19,407 nucleotides of DNA, taken from positions 1 to 19,407 of the forward strand of contig JBJXEH010000023.1 of NCBI GenBank assembly GCA_046153995.1, in the 5' to 3' direction. The notes under the pieces are model-generated. The model made no database searches and was not told where the DNA came from. It saw only the letters and a program-made list of their open reading frames with translations. The stretch's first letter is position 1. The number at the start of each line of letters is the position of its first letter. Position numbers and translations under genes: made by a program. Source of the stretch: SZUA-430 sp046153995. Lineage in GTDB: Bacteria > Pseudomonadota > Alphaproteobacteria > Micropepsales > Micropepsaceae. Of this stretch, positions 8,501-15,833 are shown piece after piece.

Positions 8501-11111
8501 GCTGCGCCGCGACCTCATCACGCCGGAGGGTCGCAACGCGTTGTTCGCGGTGTCGCGCGTGGACCTAGCTGACCGGCGCGGCACCTTGTCCGAACAACTC
8601 GACCGCCTGGCCGAACCGGCGTCCGCGGGCGCGCCGCACCGAAGCCGCTCGACACAGCAAAATTCCCTCGAACCGTCACCGCAGTCAACAAGGCCACCCG
8701 ATCTGGAATACTTCAACGGTATCGGCGGATTCGCTTCGAACGGCCGCGAGTACGTTGTTGCACTCACCGATGGCTTAAATACGCCGGCACCATGGCTTAA
8801 CGTTATCGCGAACCCTCAGTTCGGCTTTCAGGTCTCCGCCGATGGCGGCGGTTACACGTGGAGCGAGAGCAGTCGCGAAAACCAATTGACCGATTGGTCG
8901 AACGATCCGGTGTGCGATCGCACACCGGAAGTCATCTATATCCGCGATGACGATACCGGCGAGCTCTGGACACCAACGCCTTCACCCATCCGGCGCACCT
9001 CGACGTCATATTTGGTTCGTCACGGACAAGGGTACAGCCGCTTCGAACACACCGCGGGCGGGATCGCCTGCTACATGCTGCAGTACGTCGCCAAGGACGA
9101 TCCGATCAAAATTTCGCGCCTATCGGTCCACAACACGACAAGGCGAACGAGGCGGCTAACGCTGACCGGCTACGTCGAATGGCTCCTGGGCCCGCCACGT
9201 GGATTGACCACACCTATCATTGTGACAAGTTCGGACCCCACAACGCGCGCCATCTTCGCACGCAATCCGTGGAGCGGCTACTTCGGCTCGCAGGTTGCGT
9301 TCGCCGATATGGCCGGCCATCAAACATCGTGGACGGCCGATCGCACCGAATTCCTGGGGCGCAACGGATCGCCGGCCCAGCCTGCTGCATTGCTAACCAA
9401 ATCGAGGCTCTCAGGGACCGTCGGCGCCGGACTTGATCCCTGCGCTGCATTGCAACGGTCGATCGAGCTCAAGCCTGGGGAGTCCATAGAGGTTGCTCTG
9501 TTCCTCGGCGCCGCGCGCAACGAAGACGAAGCGCGCACTCTAATCGGCAAGTATCGCACCGCAGACTTGAACCGGACGTTGGATGAGGTGACGGACTTCT
9601 GGAACGAAGTGCTCGACAAGGTGCAGGTTAAGACGCCGGACCGCAGCATGGACATCATGATCAATCGCTGGCTGCTGCATCAGACACTGGTTTGCAGACT
9701 TTGGGCGCGATCGGCGTTCTATCAGTCGGGCGGCGCCTACGGCTTTCGCGACCAGCTGCAAGACGCGATGGCAATGACGTTGACAATGCCGGAACTCACG
9801 CGCGCTCACCTGCTTCGCGCGGCCGCCCGTCAATTTGTCGAAGGCGACGTGCAACACTGGTGGCTCGCTCACTCCGGCCAGGGTGTTCGAACGGGCTTCT
9901 CCGACGACCGCCTGTGGCTTGGCTACGCGACCGCACATTATCTGCTCGCGACGGCAGATCATTCGGTGCTCGATGAGAAGGTGCCGTTCTTGCAAGGGCC
10001 GGTTCTGCAGGACGGAGAAACGGACGCATTCTTTGAGCCTGGCGTGACAGATGAAAAGGCCTCGCTCTTTGAACACTGCGCACGCGCAATCGACCTCAGC
10101 CTCGCGGTCGGAAGTCACGGTCTGCCGCTGATCGGCACCGGCGATTGGAATGACGGCTTCAGCCGCGTTGGGGTTGCCGGCAAGGGCGAAAGTGTTTGGC
10201 TGGGCTGGTTCCTGTGCTCAGTCTTGGGTTCGTTCATACCGATCGCACAGCAACGCGGCGAAGCCGCGCGTGCTGAACGTTGGCTGCTGCACCGGGAGCT
10301 CTTGCGCGAAGCGCTCGAGCGCGAAGGGTGGGATGGCGACTGGTACCGCCGTGCCTATTTCGACGACGGCACACCGCTGGGCTCCGGCACGAACCAGGCC
10401 TGCCGCATCGATTCCATCGCCCAGTCATGGGCGGTTCTCTCCGGTGCCGCAGACGCAGATCGAGCGCGCCGCGCAATGGCGGCAGTCGATACGCTTCTGG
10501 TCGATCGCCAAAACGGACTCGCCCCGCTCTTCAATCCGCCGTTCGACAAAGCCCCGGTCGATCCCGGCTACGTCAAAGACTATCCGCCCGGTGTCCGCGA
10601 GAACGGCGGGCAGTACACCCACGCCGCGGCATGGTCGGTGATGGCGTTTGCCGCATTGGGCCAGGGAGATAAAGCCGCCGGCCTCTTCTGGTTGCTCAAC
10701 CCCATCAATCGGGCACGCACGTTTACCGATAGCCAGCGCTATCGCGTCGAACCTTATGTCGTGGCCGCAGATGTCTATACGGTGCCGCCCCACGTCGGAC
10801 GTGGCGGATGGACCTGGTACACGGGCGCCGCCGGGTGGCTTTATCGTGCGGGTCTGGAGTCAATTTTGGGGCTCAAGGTGGAAGGCGACACACTGCGCAT
10901 CGAGCCGTGCATACCGACGACGTGGCCTGGCTACGAGATCCGCTTCAAGCATCGCTCAGCGACCTACGACATCGTGGTTGAAAACCCCAATCGCGTGACA
11001 TCGAGCGTCGCTGAAGTGCGCGTGGACGGCATCAAACGCGCTGACAACAATCGCCGGATAAAGCTTGAGGACGACGGAGCGAACCACAAGATTCTCGTCG
11101 TCTTGGGTTAG
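2571..11111 (+). CDS. ndvB: Cyclic beta-1,2-glucan synthase
   Basis: A giant inner-membrane enzyme of 2846 aa, about the length of Brucella Cgs and Sinorhizobium NdvB. It builds cyclic beta-1,2-glucan from UDP-glucose on a protein-bound intermediate; the glucan is exported to the periplasm for osmotic adaptation and host interaction. Residues below are counted from 2532; subtract 13 for the preferred start. The first ~430 residues form the conserved N-terminal region. Membrane helices follow at about 437-488. The GT84 glucosyltransferase domain has a DAD motif at 652-654 and an RW pair at 801-802 (LHRWARGDW), with more helices at about 851-1003. A glycoamylase-like region lies near 1356-1580 (WSGSMFEYLMP). 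A C-terminal GH94-like phosphorylase region, thought to set glucan length, carries TGDWND at 2536-2541. Two GGGY-containing beta-sandwich segments (about 1594 and 2106) look like internal duplicates. No frameshift is seen. An EcfG-like promoter at 2482-2506 suggests stress induction. The export gene ndvA is not in the window. Confidence 0.96.
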   Translation: MLRPEMSNGAGPLPHSAPASPYRSQSTIDWNGDELIRDELLSTEALERRAESLAVTHRVPELGTGAKPLGARLQQNETTLLAAYRAIAKAVTEGRPITPAAEWLVDNYHLVEDQIREIRLDLPPGYYRQLPKLADGPLKGLPRVFGLAWTFIAHTDSRFDADVLCSFVNAYQRVQPLTIGELWAVAITLRIMLVENLRRASHRILSSRQQRENADNLADRLLAAKRPQAAEIDALLRPHENTPMPPAFAAQLVQRLRDQDPALTPAMQWLEAKLNAQDTSTDIVVQSEHMRQASMTVTVRNIISSMRRVSAVDWAELFETISPVDEMLRGAIGYSRMDFATRNQYRRAIEELARGSKLNELEVTARALAETTAAARHAKHVNETEKSRTCDPGFYLIAAGRPAFERAIGFHPPVNAWLGRATAAAGFLGYIVSIGVVAAALIGLTLSLIDAGLLGWWWPALAILGLFPATDAAVALVNRFATSQFAATTLPGLELRDGISADLRTMVVVPTLLTSLQSVAEQVEGLEVHYLASQDGDIHFALLSDWTDATAQQAEGDGELLAAAAGGIARLNDRYGNHFLLLHRRRVWNPIQKLWMGWERKRGKLHELNRLLRGATDTTFMGLDHIRVPTGVRYVITLDADTRLPRDAARRLVGKMAHPLNRPRFDARTGRVAEGYAVLQPRITATLPTGKEQSVFQKIFSTSGGIDPYAAAVSDVYQDLFGEGSYAGKGIYDVDLFEAALADRVPENTLLSHDLFEGIFARAGLVSDIELFETFPSRYDVAASRLHRWARGDWQLLPWIFGRGAPGNDQDQTDIPLGGLWKMLDNLRRSLSTPASVLALAIGWTLPLQLSLIWTGFILATIALPSLLPVFAALRLPRPGISPRSHVQALAGDMWLAMSQIAFAITFLAHQAALMIDAIARTLNRLFFTRRRLLEWVTAAQATYRPELDLVSAYNQMAGAVAIAVGTLALSLAFGTYASFIALPFVALWGLSPLIARWSSASPTTVERAAVTAQDAGTLRLIARRTWRYFETFVTADDNSLPPDNFQEDPEPIVAHRTSPTNIGLYLLSVVAARDNHWIGTVEMIERLEATLATLNRLDLYRGHLLNWYDTRTLLPLEPKYVSSVDSGNLAGHLIAVANACSEQAANPGVDADWRLGVADALAVVLETLTTIKQSGSHVDGIRHHIAEFSASLETAGTLEQAHALAARLVGLADALRSERDDARTREILAWSMAAERAVASHAQDSAPAADVAARLGKLALAANHLSNAMDFRFLVNPELKLLSIGYVVGTETLDPSCYDLLASEARLASFVAIAKGDAPVRHWFRLGRLVTAIDRGAALISWSGSMFEYLMPSLVMRAPKGSLLASSNRLIVSRQIAHGRKLGLPWGISESAYNARDLEFTYQYSNFGVPGLGLKRGLSENAVVAPYATALAAMVDPAAACKNFSRLSDIGARGAYGFYEAVDFTPSRIPEGQRRAVVRAYMAHHQGMTIVAIANVLGDGRMRTRFHSEPRIRATELLLQERMPRDVALAHPRAEEVQAAPKLIDDAAPRSRVVLSPHSTPPQTQLLSNGRYSVMMSAAGGGYSRWNNLAITRWRGDATSDGFGTHIYLRDARTSAVWSAGYQPTGAEPDDYKVAFADGRAEFVRHDGTLTTALEVMVSPECDGEVRRVTISNHGARMREIEVTYYAELVLAPATADWAHPAFSKLFVETDYIAAKGLLLATRRQGFTRDKAVWASMHSLVEGDGLGALQVETDRARFIGRGRSLRDPAAISDQRPLSNTVGAVLDPVFASRRRVRIRPGGSVQITYWTLISGSRDEAIALADRHRDASAYDRVTTMAWSQGQIERHHMGITSDQANQYQRLASHLLYANPALRAPSETIARGAQPPNALWTHGISGDLPVILVRIDDEQGLPFVRDLLLAHEYWQRKRLDVDLVILNEKSTSYVQDLQASLEALVRAGEARRRHTGDALRGSVFMLRRDLITPEGRNALFAVSRVDLADRRGTLSEQLDRLAEPASAGAPHRSRSTQQNSLEPSPQSTRPPDLEYFNGIGGFASNGREYVVALTDGLNTPAPWLNVIANPQFGFQVSADGGGYTWSESSRENQLTDWSNDPVCDRTPEVIYIRDDDTGELWTPTPSPIRRTSTSYLVRHGQGYSRFEHTAGGIACYMLQYVAKDDPIKISRLSVHNTTRRTRRLTLTGYVEWLLGPPRGLTTPIIVTSSDPTTRAIFARNPWSGYFGSQVAFADMAGHQTSWTADRTEFLGRNGSPAQPAALLTKSRLSGTVGAGLDPCAALQRSIELKPGESIEVALFLGAARNEDEARTLIGKYRTADLNRTLDEVTDFWNEVLDKVQVKTPDRSMDIMINRWLLHQTLVCRLWARSAFYQSGGAYGFRDQLQDAMAMTLTMPELTRAHLLRAAARQFVEGDVQHWWLAHSGQGVRTGFSDDRLWLGYATAHYLLATADHSVLDEKVPFLQGPVLQDGETDAFFEPGVTDEKASLFEHCARAIDLSLAVGSHGLPLIGTGDWNDGFSRVGVAGKGESVWLGWFLCSVLGSFIPIAQQRGEAARAERWLLHRELLREALEREGWDGDWYRRAYFDDGTPLGSGTNQACRIDSIAQSWAVLSGAADADRARRAMAAVDTLLVDRQNGLAPLFNPPFDKAPVDPGYVKDYPPGVRENGGQYTHAAAWSVMAFAALGQGDKAAGLFWLLNPINRARTFTDSQRYRVEPYVVAADVYTVPPHVGRGGWTWYTGAAGWLYRAGLESILGLKVEGDTLRIEPCIPTTWPGYEIRFKHRSATYDIVVENPNRVTSSVAEVRVDGIKRADNNRRIKLEDDGANHKILVVLG

Positions 11112-11353
11112 GCGCCCGGTGACCGCGCAACAACGGCCTTCCGCCGGTTAGCCTTCTTGACGACTGCTTTGTCGATGTCTGCCGCAGCAGCGTCACGCGC
11201 TTGTCGCAGTGCCGTTAGCCGTTCAGCATTTTCGTACGTCGCGCGGCGCTTAGATTGGTACTCGTCCATCGCCGTCTGCCCGTCTCTGGCAAACCTTGCC
11301 CGCCTCTCCAAGTTCAGCGCTGTGCGTTCCTTGGTCAACTCGCTGTCCGTCAT
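11108..11353 (-). CDS. Small charged helical protein, unknown function
   Basis: An 81-aa, highly charged protein that starts MTDSELTKERTALNLERRAR and looks wholly alpha-helical. It is rich in Arg, Lys, Glu and Ala, with no membrane segment or signal peptide. Similar short proteins are, from memory, common in Hyphomicrobiales, but none has a role known to me. The start is supported by AGGA 8 bases before the ATG. Its TAA stop shares two bases with the TAG stop of the convergent glucan synthase gene, so the two transcripts must overlap at their 3' ends unless transcription ends within the genes. It lies 9 bases after the stop of the 52-aa gene upstream, which suggests one operon. The coding call is fairly sure; the function is open. 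Confidence 0.72.
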   Translation of the reverse strand: MTDSELTKERTALNLERRARFARDGQTAMDEYQSKRRATYENAERLTALRQARDAAAADIDKAVVKKANRRKAVVARSPGA

Positions 11354-11362
11354 TGCGGGGTC

Positions 11363-11521
11363 CTACCAAGGATAAGCGAGGTAAGCAGCTCGCAGTCCGA
11401 TCATGATCGTGAGCAGCACGGGAACCAGAACCGGCGGCACGAGCCAACCGGCCTTTCCGCCTTCTGCAACGCGCATTGCCGCAACCTTCGCCGGAGTATG
11501 CATCTTGGTTCTGTAAGTCAT
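11363..11521 (-). CDS. 52-aa single-span membrane protein
   Basis: A short reading frame on the reverse strand from the ATG at 11521 to a TAG at 11363. The N-terminus MTYRTKMHTPAK is basic. One hydrophobic stretch (about residues 26-47, containing PPVLVPVLLTIMIGL) should span the membrane, and the protein ends YLAYPW. An in-frame TGA lies two codons before the ATG, so no longer start exists; an internal ATG at residue 7 is the alternative. The ribosome binding site is weak. It sits 9 bases upstream of the 81-aa charged protein, which supports a two-gene operon. I do not recognise the family. Support comes from the membrane-protein composition and tight spacing rather than homology. Confidence 0.6.
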   Translation of the reverse strand: MTYRTKMHTPAKVAAMRVAEGGKAGWLVPPVLVPVLLTIMIGLRAAYLAYPW

Positions 11522-11576
11522 GGATCAGATATGGGGTGCCAACAGGGAATAGCGAACTAAATCGTTGCCACACACG

Positions 11577-11606
11577 AAAAGAGGCCCGAGAAACGGCCTC
11601 GGGCCT
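11577..11606 (-). terminator. Rho-independent terminator after the small membrane protein
   Basis: A perfect 9-bp stem (AGGCCCGAG at 11582-11590 with CTCGGGCCT at 11598-11606) has a 7-base loop. On the reverse strand it is followed by TTTT at 11580-11577. It starts one base after the stop codon at 11607, the expected place for an intrinsic terminator. Confidence 0.8.
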
Positions 11607-11819
11607 TCAATGATGAAAAGCGGAGGATGTTTTTGCTAAGCGGTCGTTCGAGGAAGCGGCGAACAGCAACCAGCCGAATCCCGCCAATAGGAACCCAGCT
11701 CCAAACAAGCCGATCTGAACTTCAAGGGAAATCGGCATACCGATCAATCCGGCGCAACCGACACCAAACCCAAGAAGCACCAGCATCAGAAATACGATTG
11801 CCCACACCAGACTTGGCAC
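11607..11819 (-). CDS. Small two-span membrane protein, unknown function
   Basis: A 70-aa membrane protein with two hydrophobic segments (about residues 3-27 and 34-54), joined by a short turn containing PISLEVQ. It ends in a polar tail, SSNDRLAKTSSAFHH. I chose the GTG at 11819 because GAGGAG lies 6 bases upstream (11826-11831). A TTG at 11861 would add 14 polar residues but has no comparable ribosome binding site. A strong terminator follows the stop immediately. The response-regulator gene upstream on the same strand ends about 95 bases before the GTG, so read-through from it is possible. I do not recognise the family. Confidence 0.65.
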   Translation of the reverse strand: MPSLVWAIVFLMLVLLGFGVGCAGLIGMPISLEVQIGLFGAGFLLAGFGWLLFAASSNDRLAKTSSAFHH

Positions 11820-11825
11820 CTTCGT

Positions 11826-11831
11826 CTCCTC
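11826..11831 (-). promoter_or_regulatory. Ribosome binding site supporting the GTG at 11819
   Basis: GAGGAG on the reverse strand sits 6 bases before the GTG. The more distal TTG at 11861 has only weak purine content upstream, so this site decides for the shorter protein. Confidence 0.55.
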
Positions 11832-11913
11832 AGGGGCAGTAGACCAACCCTGTGATGACAACGCGCTAACGCCCTAAAGGTTGCATGGGGAGGTAGTCGC
11901 CCCCCCCGCTCCC

Positions 11914-12309
11914 TCACGCCTTCTTGAGGCCCAGCGCGTGCATCAAGGCGGCCTCGACTTCACGCCGGGAATAGGGCTTCGCGAGGATTGGGTGGCTGCG
12001 ATACGCCGGCAACACACCTTCAGCCCCGTACCCTGTCGCGATGACATAGGGTATCCCGCGCCGGCTCAATTCGTCCGCCACCGGATAGACCGGCTCGCCG
12101 GCAACGTTCAGATCAAGGATGGCGGCATCGAGGGCTTGTTTTTCAATCAGCGGCAATGCCTTGCCGATGCGTCCGGCGACAACAGACGTGCAGCCGAACG
12201 CCTCGACGATGTCGCTCAAATCGAGTGCCAAGATCATTTCGTCTTCGACAATCAGAATATGCCGGCCACCTAACGGCGGAGCAACAGAGACCGAAGGGCC
12301 GCCGCTCAC
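11914..12309 (-). CDS. Single-domain response regulator (receiver only), FAT GUY-like
   Basis: A 131-aa receiver domain with no output domain. The acidic pocket is VEDE (residues 21-24), the phosphoacceptor is Asp66 in AILDLN, the conserved Thr is Thr92 in IATGYG, and the conserved Lys is Lys111 in AKPYS. The segment IPYVIATGYG resembles the motif of the FAT GUY single-domain regulators (such as Sphingomonas SdrG), with Ile where that family has Phe. Those proteins shuttle phosphate between HWE/HisKA_2 kinases and the stress regulator PhyR. The GTG start at 12309 overlaps the TGA stop of the upstream HWE kinase (GTGA), which implies translational coupling and a cognate pair. An in-frame GTG at 12351 would lie inside the kinase gene and is less likely. 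A run of eight G on the transcript follows 6 bases after the stop. Confidence 0.9.
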   Translation of the reverse strand: MSGGPSVSVAPPLGGRHILIVEDEMILALDLSDIVEAFGCTSVVAGRIGKALPLIEKQALDAAILDLNVAGEPVYPVADELSRRGIPYVIATGYGAEGVLPAYRSHPILAKPYSRREVEAALMHALGLKKA

Positions 12310-15300
12310 GTGCGCGTCACGATCGGCGGCAGAAGCACGTCGATCGCGCACCGCACGCCGGCTGGCATGAATTCGAGTTCTATCGTCCCGTCAAGCTGCA
12401 GCGGCAACCCTTCGGTTATCAGCCGCGTGCCAAAGCCGCTTCGGCGGTTCGGCTCGACCGCCGGGCCGCCGGTTTCAGACCAAACGAATTTCAGTGCCCG
12501 GCGGTCGCCTTCCGCAGGCGCTGTCCAAGAAATATCAACGCTTCCCTCGCCGTTCGACAATGCCCCGTATTTTGCCGCGTTCGTGGTCAGTTCGTGGACC
12601 GCCATGCCGAACGCCAGCGCGGCGTTGGGATAGAGCACGACGTCGCCGCCCTCGATTGTCCAGCGCAAGGTGTCCGTTCGATAAGGCTCCAACTCGTTCT
12701 CCACCACGTCGCGCAGCAGGACGCCGTGCCAATCCCCGCTCTGCAGCAAATTGTGCGTCCCCGAAAGTGCCGTAAGCCGTGCCAAGAAGGCCGTGCGATA
12801 GGCATCGACGCTTGTCGCCCCCTTTGCAGTCTGCGCGGCGATCGACTGAACTGTCGCAAGCGTATTCTTCACTCGGTGATTAAGTTCGTTCAGCAAGAGT
12901 TCGCGGTGAGCCTCGGCGCGCTTGTGCTCGGTGATTTCCAAGACAACCGCCAATACGCGGTCCACCTCCCCGGCAGCATTGACCATCGGCGAAGCCGCAT
13001 TGTGAACCCACACGACCGTCCCGTCAGGACGCAGATACCGCCTTTCGGCTTCGAAGCGCTCGCCATGCGCAACGAGCTGTTTGAACGTGGCGACGCTTTC
13101 CGCCAAGTCCTCCGTATGCGTCACATCCTGCATGCGCATGCCCAAGAGTTCTTTCTTGGTGCGGCCCACAAGAAGGCAAAACCGCGGATTGACCAACGTA
13201 AACCGCCCGTCGAGATCCGTTTCGGCGACGCCGGCAGTCGACTGATTGACGATCGCGGCCAGCCGGCGCTCGCTCTCTTTCATCGTATCTTCAAGCACTT
13301 TGCGGTCCGTGACATCGACAAAGGTAATGACCACGCCGTCGACAACATTTGTAACTGTGCGATACGGCCGAATCCGCATGACCAAGGCCAAACCCACGCC
13401 GTCATGCCCCACGCGGACCTCGTGCTCCACAATGGCCAGCGTTTTCAGAACGGACCGCACGTCGACTTCGAGATCGGCATAGTTCAAGCGGCTGACGAGG
13501 TCTGTTACGGGCCGCCCTTGGTCGCTCTCGCGCAGATGGATCAGATCCACCATCCCAGGCGTGAAGCTCTTGATGCGCAGATCGTTGTCGAGAAAAATCG
13601 TGGCAATCTTTGTGCTGTCGAGAAGGTTGCGCACATCGCTGTTCAGCCGCGTCAGTTGCTCGTTCTTGTCGATCATCTCGGCGTTGATGGTGCGAAGCTC
13701 CTCGTTGACCGACTGCATTTCCTCCTTGGCCGTTTCCAGTTCCTCGTTCGACGCCTGAAGCTCCTCGTTGACGGATTGAAACTCCTCGTTGGAGGACTTC
13801 ATCTCCTCCGTCGTCGTCTCAAGCTCGTCGACGGCCCCGCGCAACGAAACCTTCGCCGTGGCCAGATCGCGCTCAAGGTCCGCAATGGCTCCGGTTGCCT
13901 CCGTGCCGCCAACTACCGTACCGCCTCGCGTTGCCGCGTTCTCGAAGTCTCCACGGCCATCGCGGAACACAATCAGCAAAAGCGCGGCCTCAGGCCCCTG
14001 CTCCGCGAGAGGCTCGACGATCACCACCATAGAGCGGCGTTGACCGTCGATCATCACGGTTAGACTATCGGTCACGACCGTTGCGTGCTTGGACCGCGCC
14101 GTGCGCGCGGCGGCCCGCACCGCCGCACGCAACGACTTCCTCAAGATCGTGAACAGGTCGAGACTGGCGACCCCGGCCGACGGCTCCAGATGTTGACCGA
14201 TCTCGCCGCCCGAGAAGCGCACGACTTGAGAATCCTGATCGATCACCACATAGGATGGCGAATACTTCGCGACGATCCGCCGAGCGCTCCTGTCGATCGG
14301 ATCTTCCCGTCCCGCGCCGTCAGACCCTTGCGCCAATCGCGGAGCGGTAGCTAAAGAAAACTCCGGCAGAGCCGGTCCCGACGCCCCCCGCCGCTCGAAG
14401 ATCCGATGCTTCTTGTCGATCGCTGCAAACTGCGCCGCATTGCGCGTGATGCCCTCGGACGACCCTAAAAACAGGAACCCGCCCGGCGCCAGCGCGTAGT
14501 GGAAATTCCGGATCGCCCGATCCTGCAAGTTGCGATCGAAATAGATCATGACATTCCGGCAGGACACGAGATGCAGTTTCGAGAAAGGCGGGTCCTTAAT
14601 GAGACTGTGCGTCGAGAACACGCACATTTCCCGCACGTCCTTGACGACGCAATAATCGGACTCTAGCGGTCGAAACCAACGCTCAAGGCGCTCTTCTGAT
14701 ATCCCTTGAAGCGGGCCGTGATAACGTCCGGTTCGGGCGCGCGCGATGGCGCGATCGTCGATATCGCTACCGAATATCTGAACCTGAGGCGGCGCGCTCA
14801 GCTGCGCCATTGCCTCTCTGAACAAGATCGCGATTGAATAAGCTTCCTCGCCGCTCGCACAGCCCGCCACCCAAACGCGAATCTGATCGCTCGCGACCTT
14901 GTTCGCGAGCAGTTTCGGCATGACGGCCGTCTGCAGCGCCTCGAAAGCAGCCGGATCGCGGAAGAACTGCGTCACGCCGATCAAGATGTCCCGAAACAAG
15001 GCCTCTACTTCCCGCGGCTCTTTCTCCAACCGCGCGATGAATTCGGGAACGCTGTCGATCTGCAGCACTTGCATGCGCCGCTGCACACGCCGAACCAAGG
15101 TGCTTTCCTTGTATTGCCCGAAATCTTGACCGATACCGTTTCGCAAGATGGCGCTGATTGCCGTCAAATGTTCGGCCGCATCCGTGCGGGTGCCGCTGGC
15201 ATCCTTCCGCCGCGCCACCTCAATCAAGTGTGCGCGGTGCGCAATCAAACGCGCGGGCATGGATTCGACCGGTAATACGAGATCGACGAGGCCGGTGGCG

Positions 15301-15833
15301 GCGGCACTACCCGGCATACCAACCATCGCGTGGTCGTCATACTCGGCCTGGGCCATGGTAAGGCCCCCGCTCTCCTTCACTGCTTTCAAGCCGAAGGTGC
15401 CGTCGCTTCCCGTGCCTGCAAGAACGATACACACCGCATTCTCGCCCTGGTCTTCGGCCAACGACAGAAAGAACGTGTCGATCGGGTGGCGCAACTCGCG
15501 GGGCGGCGCGGGCTTCGTCAAATGGAGCGCGCCGCCTTTGATCGTCAGCGTCGCGTCGGGTGGAATGATGAAGACTGAATTTGCGCAGAGCTGCGCGCCG
15601 TCCCTGGCTTCGACCACCTTCATGCCGGTTTGATTGGCGATCAGCGCGACAAGCAAACTGTCATGATGCGGGTCGAGATGCTGGACCAGGACGAACGCCA
15701 TGCCGTTGTCGATAGGCATGTTGGCGAAGAATTTTTTGAACGCAGTCAGCCCGCCCGCCGAAGCGCCGATACCGACGACAAGAGGCGCACTTCCATCAAA
15801 CGGCATCTTAAGCACTTGCGCTCTTTCCGGCAT
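12306..15833 (-). CDS. CheB-CheR-PAS-PAS-HWE hybrid sensor histidine kinase
   Basis: A 1175-aa cytosolic fusion protein. Residues 15-205 are a CheB methylesterase domain without a receiver; the expected catalytic triad is present as Ser25 (GIGASAGG), His52 (QHLDP) and Asp144 (GTGSDG). Residues 220-482 are a CheR methyltransferase domain with an SAM-site motif GCASGEEAYS at 324-333 and NVMIYFD at 427-433. A PAS-like segment lies at about 520-625. A glutamate-rich coiled coil follows at about 650-733, with repeated NEE units. Two PAS domains come next (about 735-845 and 850-970). The kinase core has the phosphoacceptor His986 in LNELNHRVKNTLA, ELTTNAAKYG at 1081-1090 preceded by His1080, and W-S-E at 1118-1120, completing the HWE signature. 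No membrane span is seen. The downstream receiver overlaps its stop. No chemoreceptor gene is present, so the CheB/CheR substrate is unknown. GGAGG lies unusually far (19 bases) from the ATG, so the start is less certain than the domains. Confidence 0.93.
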   Translation of the reverse strand: MPERAQVLKMPFDGSAPLVVGIGASAGGLTAFKKFFANMPIDNGMAFVLVQHLDPHHDSLLVALIANQTGMKVVEARDGAQLCANSVFIIPPDATLTIKGGALHLTKPAPPRELRHPIDTFFLSLAEDQGENAVCIVLAGTGSDGTFGLKAVKESGGLTMAQAEYDDHAMVGMPGSAAATGLVDLVLPVESMPARLIAHRAHLIEVARRKDASGTRTDAAEHLTAISAILRNGIGQDFGQYKESTLVRRVQRRMQVLQIDSVPEFIARLEKEPREVEALFRDILIGVTQFFRDPAAFEALQTAVMPKLLANKVASDQIRVWVAGCASGEEAYSIAILFREAMAQLSAPPQVQIFGSDIDDRAIARARTGRYHGPLQGISEERLERWFRPLESDYCVVKDVREMCVFSTHSLIKDPPFSKLHLVSCRNVMIYFDRNLQDRAIRNFHYALAPGGFLFLGSSEGITRNAAQFAAIDKKHRIFERRGASGPALPEFSLATAPRLAQGSDGAGREDPIDRSARRIVAKYSPSYVVIDQDSQVVRFSGGEIGQHLEPSAGVASLDLFTILRKSLRAAVRAAARTARSKHATVVTDSLTVMIDGQRRSMVVIVEPLAEQGPEAALLLIVFRDGRGDFENAATRGGTVVGGTEATGAIADLERDLATAKVSLRGAVDELETTTEEMKSSNEEFQSVNEELQASNEELETAKEEMQSVNEELRTINAEMIDKNEQLTRLNSDVRNLLDSTKIATIFLDNDLRIKSFTPGMVDLIHLRESDQGRPVTDLVSRLNYADLEVDVRSVLKTLAIVEHEVRVGHDGVGLALVMRIRPYRTVTNVVDGVVITFVDVTDRKVLEDTMKESERRLAAIVNQSTAGVAETDLDGRFTLVNPRFCLLVGRTKKELLGMRMQDVTHTEDLAESVATFKQLVAHGERFEAERRYLRPDGTVVWVHNAASPMVNAAGEVDRVLAVVLEITEHKRAEAHRELLLNELNHRVKNTLATVQSIAAQTAKGATSVDAYRTAFLARLTALSGTHNLLQSGDWHGVLLRDVVENELEPYRTDTLRWTIEGGDVVLYPNAALAFGMAVHELTTNAAKYGALSNGEGSVDISWTAPAEGDRRALKFVWSETGGPAVEPNRRSGFGTRLITEGLPLQLDGTIELEFMPAGVRCAIDVLLPPIVTRT

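Noticed and set aside
13690..13800. Short tandem repeats that could suggest a CRISPR array
   Set aside because: The repeats are in frame within the kinase gene, degenerate, and encode a coiled coil; there are no unique spacers of constant length.
12156..14063. Open frame of 635 codons on the plus strand
   Set aside because: It lies opposite the PAS-HWE half of the hybrid kinase, has no recognisable domain, and reads as low-complexity basic sequence from the GC-rich complement.
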